A stretch of DNA of 64,000 nucleotides from Tritrichomonas musculus (GCA_039105265.1 JAPFFF010000003.1:5022001-5086000); one strand, 5' to 3'. Numbered from the stretch's first letter, positions 49,613-59,499 are shown. Numbers and translations: made by a program. Notes: generated from the sequence alone by a model not told the origin.

Positions 49613-49685
49613 TCCTCCCGTGTGGATCGAACACACGACTTCCAGATTAACAGTCTGACACTCTAACCAACTGAGTTAGGGAGGA
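49613..49685 (-). tRNA. trnN: tRNA-Asn (anticodon GTT), the target of the array
   Basis: 73 nt, intact cloverleaf on the minus strand. Acceptor TCCTCCC pairs with GGGAGGA; D-stem ACTC/GAGT; anticodon stem TCAGA/TCTGG with loop CTGTTAA (anticodon GTT); T-stem GTGTG/CACAC with loop TTCGATC. The internal promoter boxes are present (TAACTCAGTTGG and GTTCGATCC). The 3' side continues GA then ten T, a Pol III terminator. The whole gene is preserved although E10 begins right after the T-run, because each insertion duplicates the 3' end. Confidence 0.96.
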
Positions 49686-50112
49686 AGCCTACTTATGGAA
49701 ATAAGTTCAATATCAAGTAAAATTATTTTTAGTTGTATCAATTTTTGAATGGTTTATTTTATATATATTATATATAATCAAAAACGATAAATCACCCAAA
49801 GGTGAAATTTAATTCAATTTTGACCAGATGGGTCTTATCGTTTTTAATTCAAGAGTAATATAAATATTACATGGACTTCAATGCAACAAGTAGTTATTAA
49901 ATAATTAATTATAATAAAAAAGAGTAGTTTTTTTTTTTAAAAAAAAAAATGATTTACTCGAAAATGTTAATCCATCATTAACATTTTATATGATTATGCA
50001 TCCGAATAAAAAAAAAAAATAACATACATGATTAAACAAACTAATTTTTTCTTTTTCTTCTTCTAATGAAAGGAAGAATAGTCACATTACAAAATTTTTC
50101 CACCTTAAAAGA
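49686..50112. other. Intergenic region upstream of the tRNA gene
   Basis: A+T-rich, with long homopolymer runs near 49920-49950 and 50010. Apart from the small candidate RNA at 49780-49845, I see no gene. Confidence 0.5.
49780..49845. ncRNA. Candidate small structured RNA (three-way junction)
   Basis: An 11-bp perfect stem, AAAAACGATAA (49780-49790) with TTATCGTTTTT (49835-49845), encloses two hairpins: CACC-CAAA-GGTG (49793-49804) and GACC-AGATG-GGTC (49822-49834). The T-run at the end could serve as a Pol III terminator on either strand. No family recognised; it could equally be a small inverted-repeat element. Confidence 0.3.
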
Positions 50113-52281
50113 TCATAATAAAATCTTTTTTGTAATCAAAATTTTAGCAACTTCATCGTAATTGTTCTCAAAAGCAAGATCAAAAGCTGTTTTATTAACA
50201 AAAAATGCAAAAAAAATTCCTTCTTTAGTTTTTGCATTCACTTCAGTAACTTCGTTATAAAGTAGAGTCAAAAGGACTTGAAGGTTGTTATTTTCTGCTG
50301 CGGTATGAAGAGGCGTTTTATGAAATAAAAAGAAGTGGAAATGTCTGCCGAATACTCTCTGGAATTGACATCGATTCCTGGGAAAGAAATGAGCATGATA
50401 ACGATGTCTTCGTAGCCTTTTTGAGAAGCTATGTAGAGGGGTGTCTGGCCTTTTCCTGTCTGTATATTAACGTTGATTCCTTCCTTCTTTAAAAGTAAGC
50501 AAACGCTGTCTAAGTCTCCATTTTCACACGCTGTGAACAGTGGTGTCCACTTTATTGTTAGCTATTTAAAAATATAAAAAAAAAACTCCTTCATTTGTAG
50601 TTGCATTCACATCAATGTCATCGAAGTCCAGAAGCGCGTGAACGCATTCAATCTGAGAATCGGCCGTCGCTGCAAACAAGGCTGACCAACCGTTTTTTGT
50701 CTTGATGTTCACGTCGATTCCTTTGATGTTTCTCAGTAAGTTTATGAATTCATGTCTTCCGATAAAAGCAGCCGTGTACAGCGCCGTCCAGCCCTGGTCT
50801 GTCAGCGCGTTTATATCGAGGTCCTTGTGAGAAAGAAGAATTTTCACCATCTCGACGCGGTTGTTCCAAATTGCCGAGCAAAGTGGCGTCCACTAAGATT
50901 GTTAGTCTGAAAAAAGAAAAGATGAAACTCCTCGCTCGTTCTTCTGGTTGACGTCTGTGCCGTGTTCCATGCAGAAGCGAAACACTTCGAGGTTGTTTGA
51001 GCCGCACGAAGACTCAAGAAGGGTCCCGTGATATTTGTCAACAAAAGTGACGTCGCTCTCGATTGTGTCGTAGATCCACTTGAAGATCTCGTTTCGGTGG
51101 TACAAAGTGGCGATGTTTCCGGCGCCTCTGAAGTCAGCGTTCGCGCGCTGCAGCAGCCGGATGATCTCGTTGTTCCCGCCTGCAACTGCGAAGTGGACTG
51201 TCGTCTTCCCTTCCTCGTCGCACTTCTGAATGTCTGCCCCGTTCAGGTAGAAGTACTTGAAGCACTCAACTGAGCCATAAAAAGCTGAGATCTGGATGAA
51301 CGTCGGATCCGTCTGGCAAAACATTGAAAGCTCAAAAATTGAGGGACGACTCGTCTTGTTAACATCGAGGTTCTGCTCACTCACAATTCGCTGCACTTCA
51401 TCAACATCGTCCTCCTTAATCGCAATGTTGATACGATTGTGGTTGCAGCCATTCAATCGGTACTTTTTGAGAAGCTCCCAGTTGTTTTCTCTCAATTTGT
51501 CAAAATTTCGGAAAAATTCTAATAATTCGGGATCAAGATCTTCACCTTCTTCTTCATCTGAAGATGAATCATCACTACTGTCGATTTTGCCTTTATATTC
51601 GACTTCTTTATTGTTTTCTTCTTCTGTTGAGTCGCTATCGTAAATGTTGTTTGTTTTCAATTTATTTGACGAAATTTTTCTCTCTTTTTTTTCTGTAATT
51701 TTGTCGGAATAACCGTTTTTGGGACCAATTGAATGTACCATACAACGGTTATTTAAGCATTGCTTTGAATATAATGAATAAAGTTGTTGGAAAAGTGACG
51801 AATTCGTATTTTCAATCTCAGGAGCAAACCATGCAAAATAGCCGAGAACCTCCTTAACAAATCCTGATTTATCTATCATGAATTGATGTATAAAATCAAC
51901 AAGTTCTTGTGGATATAAAAAATGAACATTAAGGCAATGTGCGAGAAAATGTAAATTTTCTTGTTTAACGCGTTCTTTGTTGAAAATTGTGAAAAGAATA
52001 TCTGATTTAAGTTTCGAGAGGGAATTCAATGATGTTACTGATTTTAATAATCGATAACAGAGCTGCGCAATATATGGAATAGCCCATGGTCGGTATTCAA
52101 TTGCTATAAAAAGACAGCTCGTTAATTGACGTGGCCTATCAGTCGAATGTACTATTACAGAATTAATGATAAATTGAAAAACTGACTCAATAGTTTCGGG
52201 AGATAATAAAAGAAGTTTTTTCTGTAAATCCATGATCAAATTAATCTCTTCTTCTAGATTAAGAGGAAGATTCTGATCCAT
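50113..52281 (-). CDS. Ankyrin-repeat protein with candidate mini-introns or partial decay
   Basis: The frame opens at 52281 (MDQNLPLNLEEEINLIMDLQ) with a helical DUF3447-like N-half, an acidic serine linker (DSSDDSSSDEEEGEDLDPEL) and ankyrin repeats from about residue 300. It stops at 50902 after NERGVSSFLFSD. Removing 50893-50928 joins NERG to WTPLCSAIWNNRVEMV and continues the repeats. A second stop is avoided by removing 50550-50586, joining TTNEG to WTPLFTACENGDLD. Both gaps start GTTT and end in CTAACAAT..AG, close to the fused branch-site/3' splice motif known in trichomonads. A further frame change lies at 50300-50350 without a clear splice site, before KTPLHTAAENNN and the C-terminus ..AKILITKKILL. 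It is either a spliced gene or one beginning to decay. Bases 50590-51440 are G+C-rich. Confidence 0.6.
50550..50586 (-). other. Candidate 37-nt intron 2 in the ankyrin gene
   Basis: On the minus strand GGA is followed by a GTTTTTTTTTT start, a T-rich body and GCTAACAATAAAG before TGGACACCA. Removal restores the frame G-W-T-P-L, and the insert contains an in-frame stop. Confidence 0.45.
50893..50928 (-). other. Candidate 36-nt intron 1 in the ankyrin gene
   Basis: On the minus strand GGA is followed by GTTTCATCTTTTC, a T-rich body and GACTAACAATCTTAG before TGGACGCCA. Position and phase within the ankyrin repeat are the same as for the 37-nt insert. Confidence 0.5.
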
Positions 52282-53407
52282 TTCTTAAATTATAAACCTA
52301 ATAGAATATTATTCAAATTTAATATCAAAATTAAAATAAAATCATACTAAATAATTTTAAAAATTTAGAAATGTTTTTTATTTATTTAATAAAATTATAT
52401 ATATTTAATTTTATTTTATACATTTATTAAAAAAGAAATTAAAATTTTAATAAAATAAATAAACAATACGCATATTTAAAAATATGGGTAAATCACTTTT
52501 TAATAAAGAAATCTTTTTATATTTTGAATTAATTCAAAAATATCCATTCATTTTATATAATGTTAAAAGAATTGATCCAAAGATTATTTTCGAGATTTAA
52601 TCATATGAAAAATCCTTCGTTTTAACTTTTTCTATTAATTCAAAATATGTTAATAACTTTTTCTATTGTTTTTATCTCTCAAAAAATTATTTTACGTTTT
52701 AATTCGTTAATTAATCTCAAGTTTTAGTTTTTTCTTTAGATACAAAATTATTTTTTTAGGTAATAACGAATGCTATATGAATTATTTCACTGTTTTTTAC
52801 TCATCCAAAAAGTTATAAAATAAGATAAAAAAGTAGAAGTGCGAGAACTAAAATAACGTATTTTTTCTTTTAAAAAAAGATTGATTTTGCAAAAAATAAT
52901 TTGTTAGCCTTATGATTTTTTTAATAAAATAAAGTATATAATCTATTATGTATATTACATATCAGTATTGCACTATTTGAAGGTTAATACGTCGAAATTC
53001 AAATTTTTCTTATTTTGAAGAATTTGATTGAAATTGAAAAAATATTGATTATTTATTCATTTTATCATATTCTAAATAGAATTATTGATATAATTTCTAA
53101 TTAATATATATATATAATATTATAATATAAATGAGATAAATTTATTTTAGCAAAAAAAATTAGAGAAAACATAAATATCTAGCTATAATATTAATTTTAT
53201 GGGGATAATTATTTTATATTAGAATTAATTTATATTGTATGGTATTATATTATGATTATTTATATATCTGCTCGACAGGCGTAGTTTTTTTTTTATTCTT
53301 ACCCTTCGGATGTAATTAGAATTTTATAAAATTCAATGAAAAGACGTATTAAAATGTAAAAATTGCCGAATTGAAACGTAATTACATAATAAATATAAAA
53401 ATAAAAA

Positions 53408-53480
53408 AAAGCAAAGAAATTTAGTTTCGAACTCAATATTTTGGCCTCCAATTAATTTAACCTCTAAGCTAGAGCTCTCA
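53408..53480 (-). pseudogene. Possible tRNA-like relic
   Basis: On the minus strand TAGCTTAGAGG matches an A-box and GAGTTCGAAAC a B-box, followed by TTTCTTTGCTTTTTTTT, a Pol III-type terminator. The box spacing is about 6 nt short and neither the D-stem nor a normal anticodon loop can be drawn. Treat it as a weak call. Confidence 0.25.
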
Positions 53481-53607
53481 AATTTGAAAGGATAAAATAT
53501 TTATATTTAAAGATAAATTTATTTTTCAAATACAACTTTTTATTAACTTTTTCTAAAAAAGTAGTATTCCAATTTTTTTCACGAAGAAGTAATCGTAAAA
53601 CGTAATT

Positions 53608-53700
53608 GAAGATTCTGATCCATTTCTTAAAAAGTTTGAACAGAACGAAATTTTTAAAACCTCCGAAGGGCAACTCTAGTAGAATATTATTTTCCAATAT
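53608..53700 (-). pseudogene. Copied 5' fragment of the adjacent ankyrin gene
   Basis: A 24-bp run identical to 52266-52289 covers the start codon region (ATGGATCAGAATCTTC). Both copies also share a TAGAATATTATT block upstream of the ATG, here separated by about 40 bp more. The frame ends within 15 codons. It is a remnant of a duplicated ankyrin gene start or promoter. Confidence 0.5.
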
Positions 53701-53841
53701 TGTAAAATTAAACATTATTTTGGTGAAAATAAAATGAGAATTATTATTATTGCAATATAAGTTTAATTATATCAATATTTCAATTATTTTGGTGAATAAG
53801 AATTATAATTCGTATATATATTTATGATAAAATTTTCAATT

Positions 53842-55905
53842 TTACTTCCTCTTGAAAAGGTAAAGGTACCCTTTTCCAAATTGAGGTTTGTCATCATCTG
53901 GGTAAATAGCAACTTTATCATCATTATAAAGAATCCATTTTCCATCTCTTTTCACATTTGCAACATAATGGCCACACAATGCCGATGGTCCTTTATGTTG
54001 AACAAAAGCGATCATCTCATATACGCCATTTCCATCAGTTTTCTTAGAACCAGATCCTGTATTCTTTTTAATTCTTGGACCAAATAGCCATTCTATTGCA
54101 AGGTTAACATTTCCTTGGCATTCTTCAAGTGCTTCACGAGCCTCATTCTCAGAGAATCCCATTTCCATAACAGTAGCGACGTTTGGTGATTGTTCCATTG
54201 GATGATCCATAATCCAATCAACAGCTTCTTCGACTGTTTTTACATTCTCTAGCGCACGTTCAGCTTGAGCACGAGAAAATCCAAGATCAGTCAATTGAGA
54301 AACTTTAGCTTCATCAACTTTTGGTCCAGCAGCAGCAGCTTCATCCTCTGGCTTCACTTTGTATTCACTAAGATCAAAGTTTTCTGGATCAAAATCAATA
54401 TTTACATTCATCTTTTTAACCATTCCCGTTTCTGTAATTGTATCAAGGGCAATTGAAACGAAAAGATAATCTGGGAAGTTCTTAAAATATGTTTTTGATG
54501 ATGCGCCTAGATTACCGCATTTATCGCATTTTAATTCGGGAATTTGGATAGATAATGAATTATGCAACAAGTCTTTGATAGAAATTGTGACTTCTGGTGA
54601 ATTTGGATCTTGTCTAGGGGGTACAAGTATTAACATGCCTTGATCTTTGAGTTGAAGAGCTGTTGGAGGTGCATCGCAATTATTACATTTATGAAATTGA
54701 ACTGAATCAAACATTGAAAGATTTAAATTTGTTCTTGGATTATGAACACGAATATATTCTGATAAGTAAAGGAAAAATTCGGTGGCATCTTGTTGTTCAC
54801 CACTTAAAAATTGTCTATTGTCTCGGCAAACAACTTCTCGTAAGAGCCTAGGTGAAATTCTATGGCGTTTCCCTTCTTTCATTGCAGTGAAAAGTCGGTT
54901 GAATTGACGTTTTGGTTCGTTCCAACGTGCAGTAGCAGAATCATCAGTCATGAACTCATCTACAAATGGTTGTATATTTGCTAATGTTTGTAAAATTGAA
55001 TTCATGTAGCATGTGTTACCAAGATTTCTGAGACCAACTGAATATGGCCCTGCCATTTTATCAAATTCTTTTCCATCAGCAGTAGTTGCACTGAAATCCC
55101 AGTTTTTATTAATTTGAACATTGAGTTCTGTAGTTGTTGATTCTGTTTTAACTGAATTAGCAACATCAATTGAAAAAGTTGCTAGATGATCATGAATTTT
55201 CGAGTCTATTACAGTTTCATCACATTTATAACAATAAAGATCTGCTCTTCCATCGGGTGAAATTGTTCCGAGTTTTACAACAACTGGATGATGAGTCTTT
55301 TCCCAATGATCAACAGCATGGTTATTTCCACCTGATCCATCAAACATTTTTCTTCCGCATCCTATGTGTCCACATGTTAAACAAAGCCATAAATTCTTAT
55401 CGAGATCACAATCTGAACATTTACATTGCTGTGGTGGCATTTTATCTGCTGGTTGTTGAAGATTTTTAACATGCTCACATTCAATAGCTTTAAGTTCCCA
55501 TGATTTAAGAGCTCCAGCGCATGATGCAGATGGTCTTTCCTTAATCTCATCAATAACTTTTCTGGCTTCGTCTGTATCAACTAACTCATCTGGGAGTACT
55601 TGAAAACCATTTTCATCAAACATTCTGAGTTCAAATTCAAAGTTATATTGTACATCTTGAAATCCACCTTCAACACCTATTGCAAGTTTGTTTGGATCAG
55701 CTTCGGATTTAATTGTTATACGACGACGTGAAAGGAATAGATTGTGTTGGCGTTCCTTAAAATGTTGTTTTGCGTGTTCAGTGCAACAGCAAGTGAAGCA
55801 TTTGAGGCAAATATTAACGCCTTCAGGATCATCATAGTCGTTGAAACAGTAAACGCATTCTTCGTTTTCAATCTGAGTTTCTGGAGTTAAAATTCCAACA
55901 TCCAT
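53842..55905 (-). CDS. USP5: Ubiquitin C-terminal hydrolase, USP5 / isopeptidase T type
   Basis: 687 aa. The N-terminus is a cysteine-rich variant zinc finger (CVYCFNDYDD..CLKCFTCCC..H). The ZnF-UBP follows at about 160-235 (CSDCDLDKNLWLCLTCGHIG, HPVVVKL, CYKCDE), which in USP5 binds the free C-terminus of ubiquitin. The catalytic Cys box is GLRNLGNTCYMNSILQTL (about 290), the QQDATEFFLYL box is near 370, and the His box GHYVANVKRDGKWILYND is near 642. Two UBA domains (about 535 and 578; DLGFSRAQAERALE and EMGFSENEAREALE) sit between, as in USP5 and yeast Ubp14. Role: disassembly of unanchored polyubiquitin chains, sustaining the proteasome. Somewhat shorter than animal USP5 but complete in domains. 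Confidence 0.93.
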   Translation of the reverse strand: MDVGILTPETQIENEECVYCFNDYDDPEGVNICLKCFTCCCTEHAKQHFKERQHNLFLSRRRITIKSEADPNKLAIGVEGGFQDVQYNFEFELRMFDENGFQVLPDELVDTDEARKVIDEIKERPSASCAGALKSWELKAIECEHVKNLQQPADKMPPQQCKCSDCDLDKNLWLCLTCGHIGCGRKMFDGSGGNNHAVDHWEKTHHPVVVKLGTISPDGRADLYCYKCDETVIDSKIHDHLATFSIDVANSVKTESTTTELNVQINKNWDFSATTADGKEFDKMAGPYSVGLRNLGNTCYMNSILQTLANIQPFVDEFMTDDSATARWNEPKRQFNRLFTAMKEGKRHRISPRLLREVVCRDNRQFLSGEQQDATEFFLYLSEYIRVHNPRTNLNLSMFDSVQFHKCNNCDAPPTALQLKDQGMLILVPPRQDPNSPEVTISIKDLLHNSLSIQIPELKCDKCGNLGASSKTYFKNFPDYLFVSIALDTITETGMVKKMNVNIDFDPENFDLSEYKVKPEDEAAAAGPKVDEAKVSQLTDLGFSRAQAERALENVKTVEEAVDWIMDHPMEQSPNVATVMEMGFSENEAREALEECQGNVNLAIEWLFGPRIKKNTGSGSKKTDGNGVYEMIAFVQHKGPSALCGHYVANVKRDGKWILYNDDKVAIYPDDDKPQFGKGYLYLFKRK

Positions 55906-56479
55906 ATGATATCAATATTTATGTGACCAATTATACAAACAATTTTTTAATAAATCTTATGAAAAAGTTTAACTTTTTCAAAACTAGATTCTGAAAATAT
56001 GACATAAGATTTTCATGAAAAAGAATGTTTCAATTTGATGTTGTTGATTCAGAATAGCCTTGTTGTACTAGAAAATGGTATTGGCTCTTTCAGTTTGATA
56101 TGAAAAGCATATGATTGAATAGTGTTTGACGCCTAAAATGATTGATCATTTTTCATGACAACAGAAACATTGAAATTCATACATTGTATCCAATATCGTC
56201 GTTAATTTAATATCAACTCTATCAGTTGATGATATTTTATTCCTTACAGATCTTTGATAATCATATGACTTTATCAACACTATTCAACTTTATCAACACT
56301 ATTATAAAACATTGCACTTGATTAATATTTATATGAACAGATACCACTTGATTATAAGAGAGAAAATTGTTTATGGTATAATATCGAATTTCTGGTTTTT
56401 TCTCACTTTTGTTTTTGGAATAAATCTGTAATATCTTTTGATTCTTTTCTATGTATATGAAATAAATCTTTGTATGATA
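55906..56479. other. Upstream region of the USP5-like gene
   Basis: A+T-rich. Besides the palindrome it has an imperfect inverted repeat (CATATGATTGAATAGTGTT near 56108 against AACACTATTCAAC near 56277, with a CTTTATCAACACTATT direct repeat). No gene seen. Confidence 0.4.
55961..55979 (-). promoter_or_regulatory. Palindromic GAAAAAGTTTAACTTTTTC upstream of the USP5-like gene
   Basis: A perfect 19-bp palindrome (central base aside) built from two AAAAAGTT half-sites, 56-74 bp upstream of the ATG. The same half-site precedes both giant ankyrin genes. A binding site for a dimeric factor is plausible but unproven. Confidence 0.35.
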
Positions 56480-57060
56480 TTTATTTTACCAGCATAGTTC
56501 ATATGCTTTTGCATCTAAGAGATTAAACCTAGCTCCCAGTGGGTCTAGAGTTTCTTTTAAGTTAGCATTCTCACTCTCTGAGGTCTCAATCTTCATTTCT
56601 CGCTTCATTCTATGTTGTAATGGACTATTATCTTAAAATTTGTGTATATCATATTAAATCTATGAGATGTAAGTGTGTAATATTAGTATTTAGAGTGTAT
56701 TCGAGATACATATCCATAGGAGTCACTATTTGGATTGTAAATATGAGCTTAGTATTCAGCTCTCTGTGGAGTTGTTTATTTAGATTTACTTGTGTTATTA
56801 TTCGATGTGAGTCTAGTCTCGAATTTCATTATACATTTAGGTTTAAAAGAGTGTTTCTCATCATATGGTATTTCTTTATTAAGTTCACCAGTATTAAACA
56901 TCCATATATTTGCATCACAACGGAGTAATGTGTTGACTGTCTTATATGTTTCATTTTTTACAAGTTTTGCGAGTTCACATTTCAATATCACCATACCATT
57001 CGTTGGGAAGAATTCTGTTAATGTGGTCGTTTATTTACAAGAAAAAACACCTTAAACACA
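56480..57060 (-). pseudogene. Unidentified decayed coding segment
   Basis: Two short minus-strand frames look protein-like against the A+T-rich background: LAKLVKNETYKTVNTLLRC..ANIWMFNTGEL (about 56776-57000) and KREMKIETSESENANLKETL..DPLGARFNLLDAKAYELCW (about 56488-56620). Stops separate them. No family is recognised; the position beside an hAT relic suggests transposon-associated debris. Confidence 0.3.
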
Positions 57061-57111
57061 TCCTGGTTTCATTTCTTCACTATTTTATACAATGTTATAA
57101 ACTGCGAGTCA

Positions 57112-57231
57112 TTTTTGCATACAACTCAATTTTTCTGAATAGTATTGAAAAATGAATATAATCAACTCAATTTTGAAATAAAAAATTATTAATTTTCTGT
57201 AATAAATTGAAAATTGAGTTGTAAGCAAAAA
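57112..57231. repeat. 120-bp inverted-repeat element
   Basis: The left arm TTTTTGCATACAACTCAATT and the right arm (inverted) TTTTGCTTACAACTCAATT match in about 21 of 22 positions. A third CAACTCAATTTT copy lies at 57163. It looks like a small foldback element or a degenerate MITE. Confidence 0.45.
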
Positions 57232-57469
57232 AGAAAACCAGTTTAGATGAATCGTTTACATTGGATGTATAGATATATTATTCATAAACAATGTTTTAGT
57301 AGAATCATTTTCAAGTATTCCGTTAAATGGATCGTTTACGCAAAATTCGAGGTATCTTATGAATTGAAAGTTCTACATAGTTCAATTCATTTATTGATTA
57401 GCAGTGTTATTTTAAATAGTGCTTTTTTATCATATAATAATTTTAAGTTAGGTTAATCTCTGCAAAATA

Positions 57470-58380
57470 ATTATATATCGCATCTCGCATCTCTTAGTTC
57501 TTCTGATGATCTACGACGGTCTTTTCCAATAACTGTATGTTGTTTAGAAAATAGTCTTTCGGCAGATGCTTCTGATCCTGGTGAAAGTAATGTTTTTTGG
57601 CAATTGTTGCTAATTTAGCCAAATCTTTGTTTTGTTCTAAGATTTGCCACACTTGTATATAATTTCCATTCGAAACATCAATAAAAAGACTTAGTAATTA
57701 GATTGTCGGATTTCTTTAACCTCTTCATCATTATATCTATTTTGAAAAGATATTAACCTAATTGTATTGCTTATAAATGTTCCAGTTTCAAATTTTGGTT
57801 CTGGAATATGTTTACATTTTTTTGAATGTTTTTCAAGATATTCTATTTCGTCTGAATACTCTTCTTCTTCTTCATAATCTTCTTCAACATTATTATCATT
57901 CCAACTTTCTTTTTCTTCCTCGTTTAACTTAAAATTATCAAAAAGTGCCTCTTCTTCCTCTTGAAATAATATGAAATCAGCATCAGTTTGAAATAATATT
58001 GGCTGATTATCAACATTTTTTGCTGTTAATAAATTTTGTTCATAATTAACATTTGAAAAACTCTTATGAATTAATTTTAAAACTTTGTCATTAATAGGTA
58101 TATTGAATGATTTAGAATCTATATAAGCTATTTTATCTTCAGTAAGAATTGTTATTGATTTTTTTCTTAAGTCATAGTGCCTTTCAGGAGTTAAAGAAAA
58201 AGCAAGTTGAAGCATTTTCCATGTAACCTTTTTGTCCAAATATCTGCTTATAATAGAATATGCTAACAATTTTGATATTTGTAAAGATTTTTCAGATATA
58301 TTTTTTTCAAGTTCTATATAAAGTTTTTTTCTATACCATCGAAAACAGCTTTTGTAATAATATTATATTTGTACGACATA
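57470..58380 (-). pseudogene. hAT-family transposase relic
   Basis: A 192-aa frame (58269-57691) with an acidic middle is followed by a second stretch, VWQILEQNKDLAKLATI, and, after a one-base shift at an A-run near 57590, by TLLSPGSEASAERLF and SKQHTVIGKDRRRSSEELRD. The last part is the hAT C-terminal dimerisation motif (..S..ASAERLFS..R..L). The N-terminal zinc finger and DDE region are not readable; upstream sequence is heavily decayed. Terminal inverted repeats were not found by eye. Confidence 0.65.
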
Positions 58381-59499
58381 ACTTAGGATTTATGCAATCA
58401 GCAAAAAATTGATACCAACAAACGATACATCAATATTATCAACAATTAGTGATTTGATTAAAAAAAAGCTTTAATATCATATTGTACATGAACAATATCA
58501 CAATCATATTGATAATAATGTGATATCTCTTCCTTTTGCTTCACTCTAACCATAAATATACAGCATAACTTATATTCAACTTTCTCAAGATAATGAAATA
58601 TCATTGAGAATAGCAAAAGGACAATCATTTATATGCCCTATTATATTTCTTATATGTTGTCATGTGCTGATTAATTAAGTTTAAAGTTTAATCATATTCA
58701 TGAAGATTATGGAAAATTATTTGAACATCAGTTTTATTGGCCAATTCATGACCAATTTAGTTAATCAATCAATAAACATTTTATTCTGAGCTTCTAATAG
58801 TTATTGATGTTAAGAATTAAATTCTTTCATTACTATTGGTGGCAATGTTCCCAACAATACATTAAATCATTGAGTCAATTATCAAATGTAAATTGGGAAT
58901 GATGATTAACTTAAGTTAATCATCAATTTTATTCAGTGCTTTTGCAGGTATTGAAACAAAATATTGTTTGAGATTATTGAATATTTTTTCATCCTTTCGT
59001 TTAATATATTTAGTAAAGTATTAATTTGATTGATCCAACTTTTGATTTTGTTCACATATATTCATTAATTCTTTCCAATGGACACCACAAGCTTTAATAC
59101 TATTCATAAAACAATGATTGAATTGTAATCAATATAACCAATAAAATCATTATAACTTCATTAATGAATGCTGAAAATTAAAAATCATTTAAAAAAAATG
59201 TTTCGTTTATATCTCGAGATATATAAAATATTTATGAATTGTAAATCAATAATAATTTTTATGATTTTAATTATAAAATATTTTATCTGTTATATTCCAA
59301 AAAAAAAGCACACTATAAAGGTGAAGTGACAACCGCGGTGCACTCAAAAAGTTCAACTTTTTGAAATAGAAAATTTGAATAGATAGCTTTTTCAAAAATC
59401 CACTTTTTGATATATTCACTTTTTATAAAAAAATAACTCTTGAAAAAAGTAATTAAAAAAATGAGTTATGTTTAAAATTAGAGAAAAAATAATGGAATA
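58381..59499. other. Gene-poor A+T-rich region, partly decayed transposon
   Basis: Possible decayed upstream part of the hAT element on the minus strand (for example IKACGVHWKELMNICEQNQK near 59100). It contains a 24-bp perfect palindrome at 58901-58924 and a CAAAAAGTTCAACTTTTTG palindrome at 59345-59363. No intact gene. Confidence 0.4.

Larger units (their letters stand above)
21169..49625 (-). repeat. Eleven copies of a tRNA-Asn 3'-end target repeat bounding all units
   Basis: On the plus strand the core is TCTCCTCCCGTGTGG, preceded by 7-10 A. Copies: 21169-21182 (first base lost), 27922-27936, 35057-35071, 36131-36145, 37204-37218, 38067-38081, 38944-38958, 46139-46153, 47211-47225, 48282-48296 and, in the tRNA gene itself, 49611-49625. 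Read on the minus strand it is CCACACGGGAGGAGA plus a T-run: the end of the T-arm, the 3' acceptor strand and the Pol III terminator of the tRNA. These are target-site duplications. The element 3' end abuts the CCACAC side and the element 5' end abuts the T-run. Confidence 0.93.
52282..53841. other. Long A+T-rich intergenic region with two short relics
   Basis: About 1.56 kb, roughly 80% A+T. It holds a tRNA-like relic (53408-53480) and a copied 5' fragment of the ankyrin gene (53608-53700), both listed separately. No convincing gene remains. Confidence 0.5.

Noticed and set aside
49590-49634. The E10 frame is open upstream through the T-run into the tRNA, as if translation began in the tRNA.
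   Set aside because: Only a GTG could start it, and the equivalent frame in E1 has a stop just upstream of the ATG. The ATG at 49589 matches the other copies.
53464-53715. An 83-aa minus-strand frame.
   Set aside because: Its composition is what A+T-rich DNA gives by chance, and it overlaps the tRNA-like relic and the copied ankyrin start.
56620-57456. Several plus-strand frames of 60-100 aa.
   Set aside because: Composition biased to Phe, Ile, Tyr and Val; they lie opposite more protein-like minus-strand remnants. No motif recognised.
58901-58924. A 24-bp perfect palindrome (GATGATTAACTT and its complement).
   Set aside because: Isolated, with no gene or terminal repeat nearby; could be a chance fold in A/T-rich DNA or part of the decayed transposon.
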